From contig NZ_JACJVR010000045.1 in assembly GCF_014212175.1 (NCBI RefSeq), positions 1 through 39,121 on the forward strand: a stretch of 39,121 nucleotides of DNA, read 5' to 3'. Of the stretch, positions 26,796-35,174 are shown piece after piece. Position 1 is the first letter of the stretch. The number at the start of each line of letters is the position of its first letter. The position numbers and the translations under genes are program-made. The stretch comes from Cohnella xylanilytica. GTDB lineage: Bacteria > Bacillota > Bacilli > Paenibacillales > Paenibacillaceae. The notes under the pieces are model-generated. The model was given only the letters and a program-made list of their open reading frames with translations, had not been told where the DNA came from and made no database searches.

Positions 26796-28535
26796 ATGAA
26801 TCCAGGCAAAGCTCGTTCGATTCTGGCATTGGGCACGGTGATGATGCTCACGGCGGCCCTCGCGGCCTGCAGCGGCAACAATGCCGGCGGCAACGGCAAG
26901 AACGGGGACGCGCCCGCGACCGAGTCGGCCGCGAGTCCGTCCGGAAGCGGCAGCGCGGCGGGAGCCGCGGCGGATCCGTTCGGCAAGTACGATCCGCCGA
27001 TCGAGATTACGACCGTTCGCAACCTGAGCGACGTCGTCGAGAATAACGTCCTGGGCGTTCTGAAGGACGAGACGCTCGAGGATAACCGGTGGTCCCGGCT
27101 GTACGAAGACAAGCTGGGCATCAAGATGAAGTACAACTGGGTGATGAAGGGCGACGAGAACTCGGATCAATACTTGCAGAAGATGAACGTGACGCTGGCT
27201 TCGGGCGACCTGCCGGACGTCATTCCGGTCAACGCCACCCAATTGAAGCAGCTCGCCGATTCGGATCAGATCGAGGACATGACGAACTTGTACGAGCAAT
27301 ACGCGTCCCCGCTGCTCAAGAAGATCCTCTCCGAGGAAGGCTCCGGGCCGTTCGACGCCGCGACGTTCGACGGCAAGCTGATGGCCATTCCGCAGACGGG
27401 CTCGTCGATCGAGCAAGCGCAGTTCGTCTGGATCCGCACGGATTGGCTGGACAAGTTGGGCCTTCAGCCGCCGAAGACGATGAACGACGTCCTCGCGATC
27501 TCCAAGGCGTTCGCCGAGCGGGATCCGGACGGCAACAGCAAGAAGGACACCTTCGGTCTCGCCATCACGAAGGACTTGTGGGGCGGAGCCATGGGGCTGG
27601 AAGGGTTTATGGCCGGCTACGGAGCCTACCCGAACATCTGGCTCGAGGATTCGTCGGGCAAGCTGACGTACGGCAGCGTTCAGCCGGAGATGAAGAAGGC
27701 GCTTCAAGCCTTGCAGGCGATGTACAAGAACGGAGAGCTGGACAAGGAGTTCGGCGTCAAGGACGGCAGCAAAATCTCCGAGGTCATCGCGAACGGCAAG
27801 ATCGGCATGGAGTACGGTCAGCAATGGAATTCCATCTGGCCGCTGCAGCTGAATAAGAACAACGATCCGAACGCGCAGTGGCGCGCCTTCCCGATCGTAT
27901 CGGAGTCCGGCGATCCCGCGAAGATCCCGCTGAAGTTCAGCACGACGAAGTTCTTCGCGGTGCGCAAGGGGGCCGCTCACCCGGAGGCCGTCATCAAGCT
28001 GTTCAACATGCACGTCGAGAAGAACTGGGGAGAGACGCAGGAGAACGAGTACTACTACGCGCCGCCGGATGCGGAGAGCGTATGGCAGCTGTCGACGGTC
28101 CAGCCGGCGCCTCCCAAGAAGAACCTGGAGCTGTTCCGGACGCTGGAGGAAGTGCGCAAGACGGGCGACAAGTCGAAGCTGACGGGCGAAGCGAAGGCGG
28201 TTCAACAGAAGCTGGATGCGTTCGCGTCGGGCTCGAAGGACGGCTTCGCGCTGTGGGGCTGGGAACGCATCTACGGCCCCGAAGGGGCGGAAGGCGTCGT
28301 CGATCAATACGACAAGAACAATCAGTTCCTGTTCGATAAGTTCGTAGGAGCTCCTACGGCGACGATGGTCGAACGGCAATCGACGCTGGAGAAGATGCAG
28401 AACGAGGTGTTCGTCAAGATCATCCTGGGCGCCCCGATCGAAGAATTCGACAAGTTCGTGTTGGATTGGAACAAGCTCGGCGGCGAGCAGATTACGAAGG
28501 AAGTCAACGACTATTACGCCTCCATGAAGAAGTAA
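26796..28535 (+). CDS. sugar-binding lipoprotein of ABC transporter, LplA-like
   Basis: A solute-binding protein of 579 residues from this start. The lipoprotein signal ends in LAAC with C25 as the anchor, then a Gly/Asn/Ala/Ser-rich linker. Mature features include PPIEITTVRNLSD, NRWSRLYEDKLGIKMKYNW, ASGDLPDVIPVNATQLKQL and the C-terminal EFDKFVLDWNKLGGEQI, all typical of LplA-type oligosaccharide binders. An ATG at 26790 is in frame but touches the ribosome site AAGGGGG (26783-26789); the ATG at 26796 is spaced correctly. It is the first gene behind promoter element B and is followed by two permeases and a kinase-regulator pair. Confidence 0.93.
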   Translation: MNPGKARSILALGTVMMLTAALAACSGNNAGGNGKNGDAPATESAASPSGSGSAAGAAADPFGKYDPPIEITTVRNLSDVVENNVLGVLKDETLEDNRWSRLYEDKLGIKMKYNWVMKGDENSDQYLQKMNVTLASGDLPDVIPVNATQLKQLADSDQIEDMTNLYEQYASPLLKKILSEEGSGPFDAATFDGKLMAIPQTGSSIEQAQFVWIRTDWLDKLGLQPPKTMNDVLAISKAFAERDPDGNSKKDTFGLAITKDLWGGAMGLEGFMAGYGAYPNIWLEDSSGKLTYGSVQPEMKKALQALQAMYKNGELDKEFGVKDGSKISEVIANGKIGMEYGQQWNSIWPLQLNKNNDPNAQWRAFPIVSESGDPAKIPLKFSTTKFFAVRKGAAHPEAVIKLFNMHVEKNWGETQENEYYYAPPDAESVWQLSTVQPAPPKKNLELFRTLEEVRKTGDKSKLTGEAKAVQQKLDAFASGSKDGFALWGWERIYGPEGAEGVVDQYDKNNQFLFDKFVGAPTATMVERQSTLEKMQNEVFVKIILGAPIEEFDKFVLDWNKLGGEQITKEVNDYYASMKK

Positions 28536-28557
28536 GCGCCTCAAGATGGAATAACCG

Positions 28558-28592
28558 GCAGAGGACGGGGCTGTCTTCCCGCCTCTGCTTCT
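28558..28592 (+). terminator. hairpin between binding protein and permeases (attenuator)
   Basis: GCAGAGG (28558-28564) pairs with CCTCTGC (28582-28588), and after a bulged A, CGGG (28566-28569) pairs with CCCG (28578-28581); TTCTTTC follows. Such a leaky terminator after the binding-protein gene would keep permease, kinase and regulator expression lower than that of the lipoprotein. Confidence 0.65.
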
Positions 28593-28618
28593 TTCATTCC
28601 GCAGACGGGAGGGAACCC

Positions 28619-29521
28619 ATGAAGATCGGAAAATGGCGAAGAGAGCTCCCGCTACATGTCATGATTTTGCCGGGGCTGCTTCTTATCCTTTTGTTTTCCT
28701 ACGTGCCGATGGCCGGAATCACGATCGCCTTCCAGAAGTTCATTCCCGCCAGAGGGCTGTTCGGGAATCAGAAGTGGGTCGGCTGGGACAATTTCGACTA
28801 TGTGATGAATTTGCCGAATTTCAAGCAAGTGTTATGGAACACCCTCTACATCTCCAGCTTGAAGCTGATTCTGGGGCTGATCGTTCCGATCGTCGTCGCG
28901 GTGCTGCTGAACGAAGTCAAGAACCAGCTGCTGAAGCGTTCCGTCCAGACGGCGATCTATCTGCCCTACTTCCTGTCCTGGGTCGTCCTCGGCGGCATTC
29001 TGATCGATATTCTGTCGCCGTCCGAGGGCATCGTCAACGCTCTGATCAAGTCGTTCGGGCTCGATCCGATCTTCTTCCTGGGAAGCAATCATTGGTTCCC
29101 GTCCACGCTGATCGTATCGGACATCTGGAAGAACTTCGGCTACGGAACGATCGTTTACCTGGCCGCCATCACGGGGATCGACCCCGGCCTGTACGAGGCC
29201 GCGACGATCGACGGGGCGAACCGCTGGCGGAAAATCTGGCATATTACGATTCCGGGCATGCGCATGGTCATCGTGCTCCTGTCGGTGCTTAGCCTGGGGC
29301 AGCTGCTCAATGCCGGGTTCGATCAAGTGTTCAACCTGTACAGTCCGCAGGTTTATGAGAGCGGCGACATCCTCGATACGTTCGTGTACCGGATCGGCTT
29401 GCTGGACGCCCAGTACGGCGTAGCGACGGCCGTCGGCTTGTTCAAATCGATCGTCTCGCTCATCCTGATCTCCGGATCTTATTTCTTCGCTTATCGCTTT
29501 GCCAAATATCGAATTTTCTAG
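28619..29521 (+). CDS. sugar ABC transporter permease, LplB-like
   Basis: A 300-residue permease with six predicted helices, beginning LPLHVMILPGLLLILLFSYVPMAG and carrying the EAA loop EAATIDGANRWRKIWHITIP, then the LplB-type end NLYSPQVYESGDILDTFVYR and FAKYRIF. The frame is open upstream, but GGGAGGG sits just before the ATG at 28619 and the upstream part would read through the hairpin at 28558-28588. It is partnered by the next gene. Confidence 0.93.
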   Translation: MKIGKWRRELPLHVMILPGLLLILLFSYVPMAGITIAFQKFIPARGLFGNQKWVGWDNFDYVMNLPNFKQVLWNTLYISSLKLILGLIVPIVVAVLLNEVKNQLLKRSVQTAIYLPYFLSWVVLGGILIDILSPSEGIVNALIKSFGLDPIFFLGSNHWFPSTLIVSDIWKNFGYGTIVYLAAITGIDPGLYEAATIDGANRWRKIWHITIPGMRMVIVLLSVLSLGQLLNAGFDQVFNLYSPQVYESGDILDTFVYRIGLLDAQYGVATAVGLFKSIVSLILISGSYFFAYRFAKYRIF

Positions 29522-29533
29522 GAGGGGATGCGG

Positions 29534-30454
29534 ATGGCGCAGACCGCGACGAGCAACCGGACAGGCGGCATCCCGGCCAATCGCAAGAGCCGGAGGGATT
29601 GGTTTCCCGTCCTGAACGCGGTGCTTCTTATATTCATCTCGCTCTTATGCATTCTTCCGCTTATTCATATCATCGCGCTCTCCTTCAGCTCCAGCGCGGC
29701 CGCCTCGGCGGGCCGCGTCCGTCTCTGGCCGGTCGACTTCACGATGGCCTCGTATTCCTTCACGGCGGGCAGGGCGGCCTTCTGGAAGGCGATGCTCGTC
29801 TCCGTCGAGCGAATCGGAATCGGGACGCCGCTCAATCTGCTGATGACGATTCTGGTCGCTTACCCGTTGTCGAAGGAGACGACGGCCTTCCGGATGCGCA
29901 TGGTTTACGCGTGGATCTTCTTCATGACGATGCTCTTCAACGGCGGGCTGATCCCCTGGTATTCGACGTTGAAGGAGTTCCATCTGCTGGATACGATCTG
30001 GGGTCTCGTGCTTCCCGGCGCGGTGCCCGTCTTCAGCGTCATCCTGCTGCTTAACTTCTTCCGGGAGATTCCCAAGGAGCTGGAGGAGGCCGCGCTCATC
30101 GACGGGGCCGGACACTGGCGGACGCTGTGGACGATCTTCGTGCCGATCTCCAAGCCCGCGATCGCGACGCTGGCGCTGTTCTCGATGGTCGAGCATTGGA
30201 ACAGCTGGTTCGACGGCTTGCTCATCATGGGCGATCCGACGCATTATCCGCTGCAGAGCTACATTCAGACGATCGTCATTCAGCAGAACCTGTCCAACGT
30301 CTCGTACGACGACGTTCTGAATCTGGCGCAGATCTCGGATCGCACCCTCAAGGCTTCGCAGATCTTCCTGGGGTCGCTGCCGATTATCGCGGCCTATCCG
30401 TTCCTGCAGAAATACTTCGTGAAAGGCATTGTGCTCGGAAGCGTGAAGGGATAG
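29534..30454 (+). CDS. sugar ABC transporter permease, LplC-like
   Basis: A 306-residue permease (from this start) with six predicted helices, LplC-type FNGGLIPWYSTLKEF, EAA loop EEAALIDGAGHWRTLWTIFVP and the C-terminal LQKYFVKGIVLGSVKG. The ATG at 29528 is in frame but is directly joined to the ribosome site GGAGGGG (29521-29527); the ATG at 29534 has normal spacing. The gene lies 12 bases after the first permease and 35 before the sensor kinase, so transporter and two-component genes form one operon. Confidence 0.93.
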   Translation: MAQTATSNRTGGIPANRKSRRDWFPVLNAVLLIFISLLCILPLIHIIALSFSSSAAASAGRVRLWPVDFTMASYSFTAGRAAFWKAMLVSVERIGIGTPLNLLMTILVAYPLSKETTAFRMRMVYAWIFFMTMLFNGGLIPWYSTLKEFHLLDTIWGLVLPGAVPVFSVILLLNFFREIPKELEEAALIDGAGHWRTLWTIFVPISKPAIATLALFSMVEHWNSWFDGLLIMGDPTHYPLQSYIQTIVIQQNLSNVSYDDVLNLAQISDRTLKASQIFLGSLPIIAAYPFLQKYFVKGIVLGSVKG

Positions 30455-30489
30455 GATCAAAGGGAACGATTTAACGTTGGAGGCGGACC

Positions 30490-32259
30490 ATGTTCAATAC
30501 GCCGATGTTCTCTTTCCGCAGAACCTTATTCCTCCGCTTGATCTTTACGTTTCTGCTTATTTTGATGCCCTTGATCGTTCTGGGAGTGTACCTCTACCAA
30601 TGGTCGGTTCACACGGCGAGAGAGGATATCGCCAAGACGGCGGCCTCCCAGACGGCATTCTATCTGACCGATCTCGAGAACGAGATCGAGAGAATCAAGC
30701 TGCTGCAATTCGGCCTGCTCGAAGACGAAGACCTGAACAAGCTGACGCTCCTCTGGAATCGGATGGGGGTCATCGAGAAGACCGACCGGATCAATTCGCT
30801 GCGCAATCGTCTGTATCTCGTCCAGAACAGCAGCATGTACATCAAAGAAGTAAGCGTCTACATTCATCCGATCGGGCGCTCCATCTCGTCCGTGGACGGC
30901 GTCAATCCTCTCGACGAGGAACGTTACGAGGCCATTCGCTCCGTCTACGGAAGCCGGAAGACCCGAATCATCGAGTGGAGGAGCGGGCTGTACCTCAGCG
31001 CGGCGAAGCCGAGCGGCCGTCCGAAGGGGCAGCCGTTATTCGTCGTCGAGATCGAGCTGGACCAGCAGAAGCTGAGGGAAGCGCTGGCCCAATTCAATAC
31101 GTATGCCGGAAGCGGGACTCTTCTCGTCTCGGAGACCGGCGGCATCCGGCTTGCGAGCGGGTCCGTCGCCTCCTTCCTGACGGAAGCCTCCTCGTACATC
31201 AGGGGGACGCGGACCGCCGAAGACTACGATCAAGCCCGCGAGTTCGGCGGGCATCGGTATTATACCGTATACGCCGGTTCGGACAAGCTGAATATGGCCA
31301 TCTACCGGTTCATTCCGTCCGAAGTTATCCGCAAGCCGCTCGACAAGTTCTATACCTGGGCTTGGCTGTTCGCGGCGGCGGCTCTCGTGATCGTCGCCTT
31401 GTACGCGATGTCGACGTATAAATTCATCCACAAGCCGCTGCTTCGGCTCGTGAAGAGCTTCCGCCGGGTGGAGATCGGCGATCTGGATCAGGTCATCACG
31501 CACGCGTCCAAGGACGAATTCGGCTATTTGTACAGCCGCTTCAATCAGATGGTCGCGAACCTTCGTTCGCTGATCGACCAGGCCTACCGGCAGAAGCTGT
31601 TGGCTCAGCGGGCGGAGCTGAAGCAGCTTCAATCGCAGATCAATCCTCATTTTCTATTCAACAGCTTGTTTATGCTCAGCACGATGGCCCGAAGGGGAGA
31701 TGCGGAGCGCGTCGAGCAATTCGCGATCCAGCTCGGCGAATACTTCCGCTTCGTCACCCGCAGCGCCTCCGACGAAATTCCGCTCGAGCAGGAGATCCAG
31801 CACGCCCGCACGTACACGGACATTCAGCTGCTCCGCTTCTCGCGGCGCGTTCGGGCGCGCTTCGAGGATCTCCCGGAGGAAGCCGCGCAGGCGAAGGTGC
31901 CCCGGCTGATCGTGCAGCCGATTATTGAGAACGCCTTCGAGCACAGCCTGGAGCGCAAGGAGGAAGACGGTCGGATCGTCGTTCGCTTCGAGATCGGGGA
32001 CGGCGAATTCCGCATCGTCGTCGAGGACAACGGCGAAGACTTGACGGAAGAGAAGCTAAGCGAGCTGTCGAGGGCTCTGGCGAACCGGGATGAATACGCG
32101 GAGACGACGGGGATGGTCAATATCCATCGCCGCTTGACGATAACGTTCGGCGAGAAGGGCGGAGTCCGGGTCGCCCGCAGCGAGCTGGGCGGACTTCAAG
32201 TGACGCTTCACTTTCCATGGGAGGGGCAAGCCGATGTACCGATTGCTGATCGTGGATGA
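30490..32259 (+). CDS. sensor histidine kinase, YesM-like
   Basis: A 589-residue membrane kinase. It has a first helix at about 13-33, an extracellular sensor of about 250 residues (Cache-like), a second helix at about 290-312, a HAMP segment (FRRVEIGDLDQVI), and a His_kinase domain with the phospho-acceptor H387 in QSQINPHFLFNSL. The ATP site has IIENAFEHSLE (N box) and VEDNGEDLTEEKL; the G box is degenerate. Kinases of this type sense external sugars, often through the neighbouring binding protein. The response regulator gene overlaps its end by 26 bases. RBS TTGGAGG. Confidence 0.94.
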   Translation: MFNTPMFSFRRTLFLRLIFTFLLILMPLIVLGVYLYQWSVHTAREDIAKTAASQTAFYLTDLENEIERIKLLQFGLLEDEDLNKLTLLWNRMGVIEKTDRINSLRNRLYLVQNSSMYIKEVSVYIHPIGRSISSVDGVNPLDEERYEAIRSVYGSRKTRIIEWRSGLYLSAAKPSGRPKGQPLFVVEIELDQQKLREALAQFNTYAGSGTLLVSETGGIRLASGSVASFLTEASSYIRGTRTAEDYDQAREFGGHRYYTVYAGSDKLNMAIYRFIPSEVIRKPLDKFYTWAWLFAAAALVIVALYAMSTYKFIHKPLLRLVKSFRRVEIGDLDQVITHASKDEFGYLYSRFNQMVANLRSLIDQAYRQKLLAQRAELKQLQSQINPHFLFNSLFMLSTMARRGDAERVEQFAIQLGEYFRFVTRSASDEIPLEQEIQHARTYTDIQLLRFSRRVRARFEDLPEEAAQAKVPRLIVQPIIENAFEHSLERKEEDGRIVVRFEIGDGEFRIVVEDNGEDLTEEKLSELSRALANRDEYAETTGMVNIHRRLTITFGEKGGVRVARSELGGLQVTLHFPWEGQADVPIADRG

Positions 32260-33847
32260 TGAAGAGATGATAACCGACGGCTTGTACGAGACGTTGGCCG
32301 GATGCGACATGGGATTGGACCTGTGCAAGGCCTATTCCGGCAAGGAAGCGCTGGGCTGGCTGCATCGAACCCGCGTCGACATCGTCCTGTCCGACATTCG
32401 GATGCCCGGGATCGACGGGATGCAGCTCCTGTCCATCCTCAAGCGGAATTGGCCGCATTGCCGGGTCATCTTCCTGACCGGCTACAGCGACTTCGATTCC
32501 GTTTATCAGGCGATTCAGACGCCCGGCGTTCAATACCTGCTCAAGAGCGAAGGGTACCCGAAGGTGATTCAAGCCGTCCGCGAAGCGGTGAAGGAGCTCG
32601 ACGACAGCCTTCGCCGCAGCGAGCTGGTCCGGCAGGCGCAGGAGAAGCTGAACACGCTGGAGGTGCTGGCCCGCGGAGAGTACTTCCGCCATCTGCTGCA
32701 CGGCGCGAAGCCGGCGCCGACCCTGGGAGAGGACTTCCGCAAGCTGAACATCCCGCTCGATGCCGAGAAGCCGGTCTACATCGCGCAAGGAGACCTGTCC
32801 CGGGCCTCGTCCGCCTCGTCGTCCTACGCCAATCGGCAGGAGTCGGCTCTGGCCGTGACGCTGCTGGCCGAGAGCTTCCTGTCCGGCCAGTCCCTAAGTC
32901 TCGGCATGATCGACCGATTCGGGGATCCGGTCTGGTTCATCCAGCCGTCCGCCGAGGGGGATGGGAACGAAGCGGCAGCCGGCTCGCCCGTTCTCCCGTA
33001 TTTGGAGGGCCAGTTCGAACTGATCCAGCAAGCGTGCCAGGAGAGTCTCGGCCTCGCCTTCGCCGTCACGCTGGGAGACCGGCCTTGCGAGTGGCGGAAG
33101 CTGTCTTCGTCCTACGACAAGATCAGGCGGCAGCGGCAGCTTCGGATCGGAGACGGCGCCCATATGGTGCAGACCGTGAACCTGGAAGCGACGTGCTGTA
33201 CGAAAGAGGGTTCGCCGCGGGACAAGATGGACGCGTTATCCGCGCATCTCGAATCCGGCAGGCGCGACGAATTCCTCCTCCTGTTCGAAGAGCTGACCGA
33301 GTCGGAGCGGAATGGCGGAGCGCCGTACCTGCTGGAGCTGTATTATACGATCTCGCTAGTCCTGTTATCCTACATCAACCGGTGGGAGCTGGAGGATCAA
33401 GTGGCCGGCGTCCCGGCCCTGATGCGGAGAGACGAGTTCCCGTCCTGGGAGGAGGCGTTCGAGTTCCTCCGATCGACGGCGGAGACCCTCTTCGAGCTGA
33501 GGACTTCCGGCGAACGGAATCGCGCGGCCGAAGCGATCGCGAAGGTTCGCGCTTATATCGAAGAGCATCTGGCCGAGGATCTGTCGTTGGTCCGTCTTGC
33601 CGGCTATATCCACTTTAACCCGTCGTATTTATCGCGGCTCTTCAAGCAAGAGAGCGGCGTCAACCTGTCCGACTATATCGAATCCGCCCGAATCGAGCGG
33701 GCGAAGGAGCTTCTAAGGAACGACGAGCTGAAGGTGCATGAGATCGGCCTGCGGGTCGGCTACGAGGCTTCCCAGTCGTTCACCCGCTTCTTCAAAAAGG
33801 CGACGGGCGTAACGCCCCAGGAATACCGGGACGCTTCCCGAATGTAA
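32234..33847 (+). CDS. response regulator with AraC-type DNA-binding domain, YesN-like
   Basis: A 537-residue regulator. The receiver domain (1-120) has the phosphorylation site D54 in VLSDIRMPGIDG and the switch K in YLLKSE. A long middle region (about 130-420) has no family I can name. The C-terminus (about 435-535) is an AraC double helix-turn-helix: SLVRLAGYIHFNPSYLSRLFKQ and KVHEIGLRVGYEASQSFTRFFKK. It is the partner of the preceding kinase and probably activates promoter B and, judging by the shared element, promoter A. AraC-type regulators bind paired repeats next to the -35 box, which matches the GATG repeats there. Confidence 0.94.
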   Translation: MYRLLIVDDEEMITDGLYETLAGCDMGLDLCKAYSGKEALGWLHRTRVDIVLSDIRMPGIDGMQLLSILKRNWPHCRVIFLTGYSDFDSVYQAIQTPGVQYLLKSEGYPKVIQAVREAVKELDDSLRRSELVRQAQEKLNTLEVLARGEYFRHLLHGAKPAPTLGEDFRKLNIPLDAEKPVYIAQGDLSRASSASSSYANRQESALAVTLLAESFLSGQSLSLGMIDRFGDPVWFIQPSAEGDGNEAAAGSPVLPYLEGQFELIQQACQESLGLAFAVTLGDRPCEWRKLSSSYDKIRRQRQLRIGDGAHMVQTVNLEATCCTKEGSPRDKMDALSAHLESGRRDEFLLLFEELTESERNGGAPYLLELYYTISLVLLSYINRWELEDQVAGVPALMRRDEFPSWEEAFEFLRSTAETLFELRTSGERNRAAEAIAKVRAYIEEHLAEDLSLVRLAGYIHFNPSYLSRLFKQESGVNLSDYIESARIERAKELLRNDELKVHEIGLRVGYEASQSFTRFFKKATGVTPQEYRDASRM

Positions 33848-33984
33848 CGGGCGCAGCCGCGCTCGCCGTTCCGATCTCGTCCTTTTCTACGATAGGCCAT
33901 CCCCGAAATAGCGCTGCCTATAAGGATAAAGACAAGGATAATAAAAATCACAAGCACGATTAAGGCCGTAACGGAAATGCCCAC
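33760..33984 (-). CDS. possible small membrane protein
   Basis: A GTG at 33982-33984 follows GAGGTGA with good spacing. It opens a 74-codon frame beginning with one strong membrane helix (TALIVLVIFIILVFILIGSAI) and then a basic tail. The final 88 bases are antisense to the end of the response regulator gene, so the C-terminal part may not be meaningful. It lies behind the terminator of the YjcZ-like gene. No family recognised. Confidence 0.4.
   Translation of the reverse strand: MGISVTALIVLVIFIILVFILIGSAISGMAYRRKGRDRNGERGCARYIREASRYSWGVTPVAFLKKRVNDWEAS
33846..33870 (+). terminator. weak hairpin at the end of the second uptake operon
   Basis: AACGG (33846-33850) pairs with CCGTT (33866-33870) with inner GCGC/GCGC pairing, overlapping the stop codon of the response regulator. 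A T-rich stretch follows only about 12 bases later, so terminator function is uncertain. Confidence 0.25.
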
Positions 33985-34016
33985 CGAGAATCACCTCAAG
34001 TCAGGATGTCTGCGCA

Positions 34017-34053
34017 AAAACCCCGTCAGTCTTCTTAAGATTGACGGGGTTTT
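34017..34053 (-). terminator. strong bidirectional terminator
   Basis: AAAACCCCGTCA (34017-34028) pairs with TGACGGGGTTTT (34042-34053), and the inner GTCTT/AAGAT bases extend the stem to a three-base loop. It lies 12 bases behind the YjcZ-like gene on the minus strand and would also stop plus-strand transcripts from the second uptake operon. Confidence 0.92.
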
Positions 34054-34065
34054 GCGTTTGCGATC

Positions 34066-34188
34066 TTAGTAAATCCCGGCACCGGCGCGCAAGATGATGA
34101 CCAACAAAATGAACAGAACAAGCGCGAAGGCTGCGGCTCCCATTCCGTAACCGCCATAGCCTCCTACGCCGCCAACTCCATAGCCCAT
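34066..34188 (-). CDS. YjcZ-family small sporulation protein
   Basis: A 40-residue protein with a Gly/Tyr-rich N-terminus (MGYGVGGVGGYGGYGMG) and one hydrophobic helix (AAAFALVLFILLVIIL), ending RAGAGIY. This is the composition of the YjcZ-type small proteins of Bacillaceae and Paenibacillaceae, which are found in spores. The start at 34188 is chosen over a longer open frame because GGCGGTGA lies just before it and because the family begins here. Confidence 0.85.
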   Translation of the reverse strand: MGYGVGGVGGYGGYGMGAAAFALVLFILLVIILRAGAGIY

Positions 34189-34232
34189 AGTCTCACCGCC
34201 CCGAAGTGAATTGTGATCGTTTGTCACCCTGC

Positions 34233-34241
34233 TAAGGTATG
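34233..34241 (-). promoter_or_regulatory. sigma-K-like -10 box of the YjcZ gene
   Basis: The minus strand reads CATACCTTA, which fits the late sporulation -10 form CATAnnnTA, 44 bases before the start codon. The matching AC of the -35 region is not at the ideal distance, so the call is tentative. Confidence 0.3.
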
Positions 34242-34402
34242 GCGAGTGTAAACGTACTGCCAGTGCATACACACATATGAAGCGATAATCCACGCCTGCC
34301 CACATGAGCCGATTGCCGCATGTCTCGCATTCCCTTATAACCGCAACGACCGCTCTCGCATACGGACGCCGCCTTTCTTCCTTCGCGTTTCTTCCGTCTT
34401 CA

Positions 34403-34411
34403 TGGTATAAG
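34403..34411 (+). promoter_or_regulatory. candidate extended -10 promoter of the bceRS-like genes
   Basis: TGGTATAAG is an extended -10 element 55 bases before the response regulator start. No good -35 box is visible, which is common for extended -10 promoters. Confidence 0.4.
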
Positions 34412-34466
34412 AATAGAAGAACTTGCGTCGGGCATCGCGCCTTTAACGGCGGAGAGGAGACTTGGA

Positions 34467-35174
34467 TTGCATCGAATTATGATTTGCGAGGACGACCCCA
34501 AGCTGGCGGAGCTGCTGAGGGCGAATATCGAGAAGGACGGTTACGAGACCGGCGTCGTGCGGGATTTCGACCGCGTGCTCGATTTCTTCAAGGCGTACGA
34601 CCCCCAGCTCGTCCTGATGGACGTCAACCTGCCGAGATACGACGGCTTCTACTGGTGCAGGCAGATCCGAACCGTATCCAAGTGCCGGATCCTGTTCATC
34701 TCCGCGCGGGCGGGAGAGATGGATCAAGTGATGGCGCTGGAATACGGCGGGGACGATTACATTACCAAACCGTTCCATATGGCGGTCGTCATGGCGAAGA
34801 TCCGCAGCCAGCTCCGACGGGTCGACGGCGAATACGCGGAGCCGGCGGACGAACGCATCGTTCAGCTGGCGGGTTTGCGCCTGTATCCCGAGAGGCTGGA
34901 GACGGAGCTCGGAGGGGCGGTCGTGGGGCTCACGAAGAAGGAGGCCGTGCTGCTGGAATCGCTGATTCTCCAGTCGCCGCGGGTTGCCAGCCGAGAGCTG
35001 CTGCTCGAGAAGCTCTGGGACGACCAGACGTTCGTCGACGAGAATACGCTGAACGTCAACATCACGCGCTTGCGCAAGAAGCTGCAGGAGCTGGGCGTCG
35101 AGAACGGGCTGGAGACGGTTCGCGGATCCGGCTACCGGCTAATGCCTTCCTGGGAGGAGGATATGCCGAGGTGA
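34467..35174 (+). CDS. OmpR-family response regulator, BceR-like
   Basis: A 235-residue regulator. The receiver has D52 (VLMDVNLPRYDG) and K101-like YITKPFH; the C-terminal winged helix (about 130-228) ends ENTLNVNITRLRKKL and VRGSGYRL. The start is a TTG, six bases after GGAGAGGAGA; an ATG four codons later is less well placed. The kinase gene starts in its stop codon, and a BceAB-like transporter follows, which makes this the regulator of a peptide-antibiotic detoxification module. Confidence 0.92.
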   Translation: MHRIMICEDDPKLAELLRANIEKDGYETGVVRDFDRVLDFFKAYDPQLVLMDVNLPRYDGFYWCRQIRTVSKCRILFISARAGEMDQVMALEYGGDDYITKPFHMAVVMAKIRSQLRRVDGEYAEPADERIVQLAGLRLYPERLETELGGAVVGLTKKEAVLLESLILQSPRVASRELLLEKLWDDQTFVDENTLNVNITRLRKKLQELGVENGLETVRGSGYRLMPSWEEDMPR

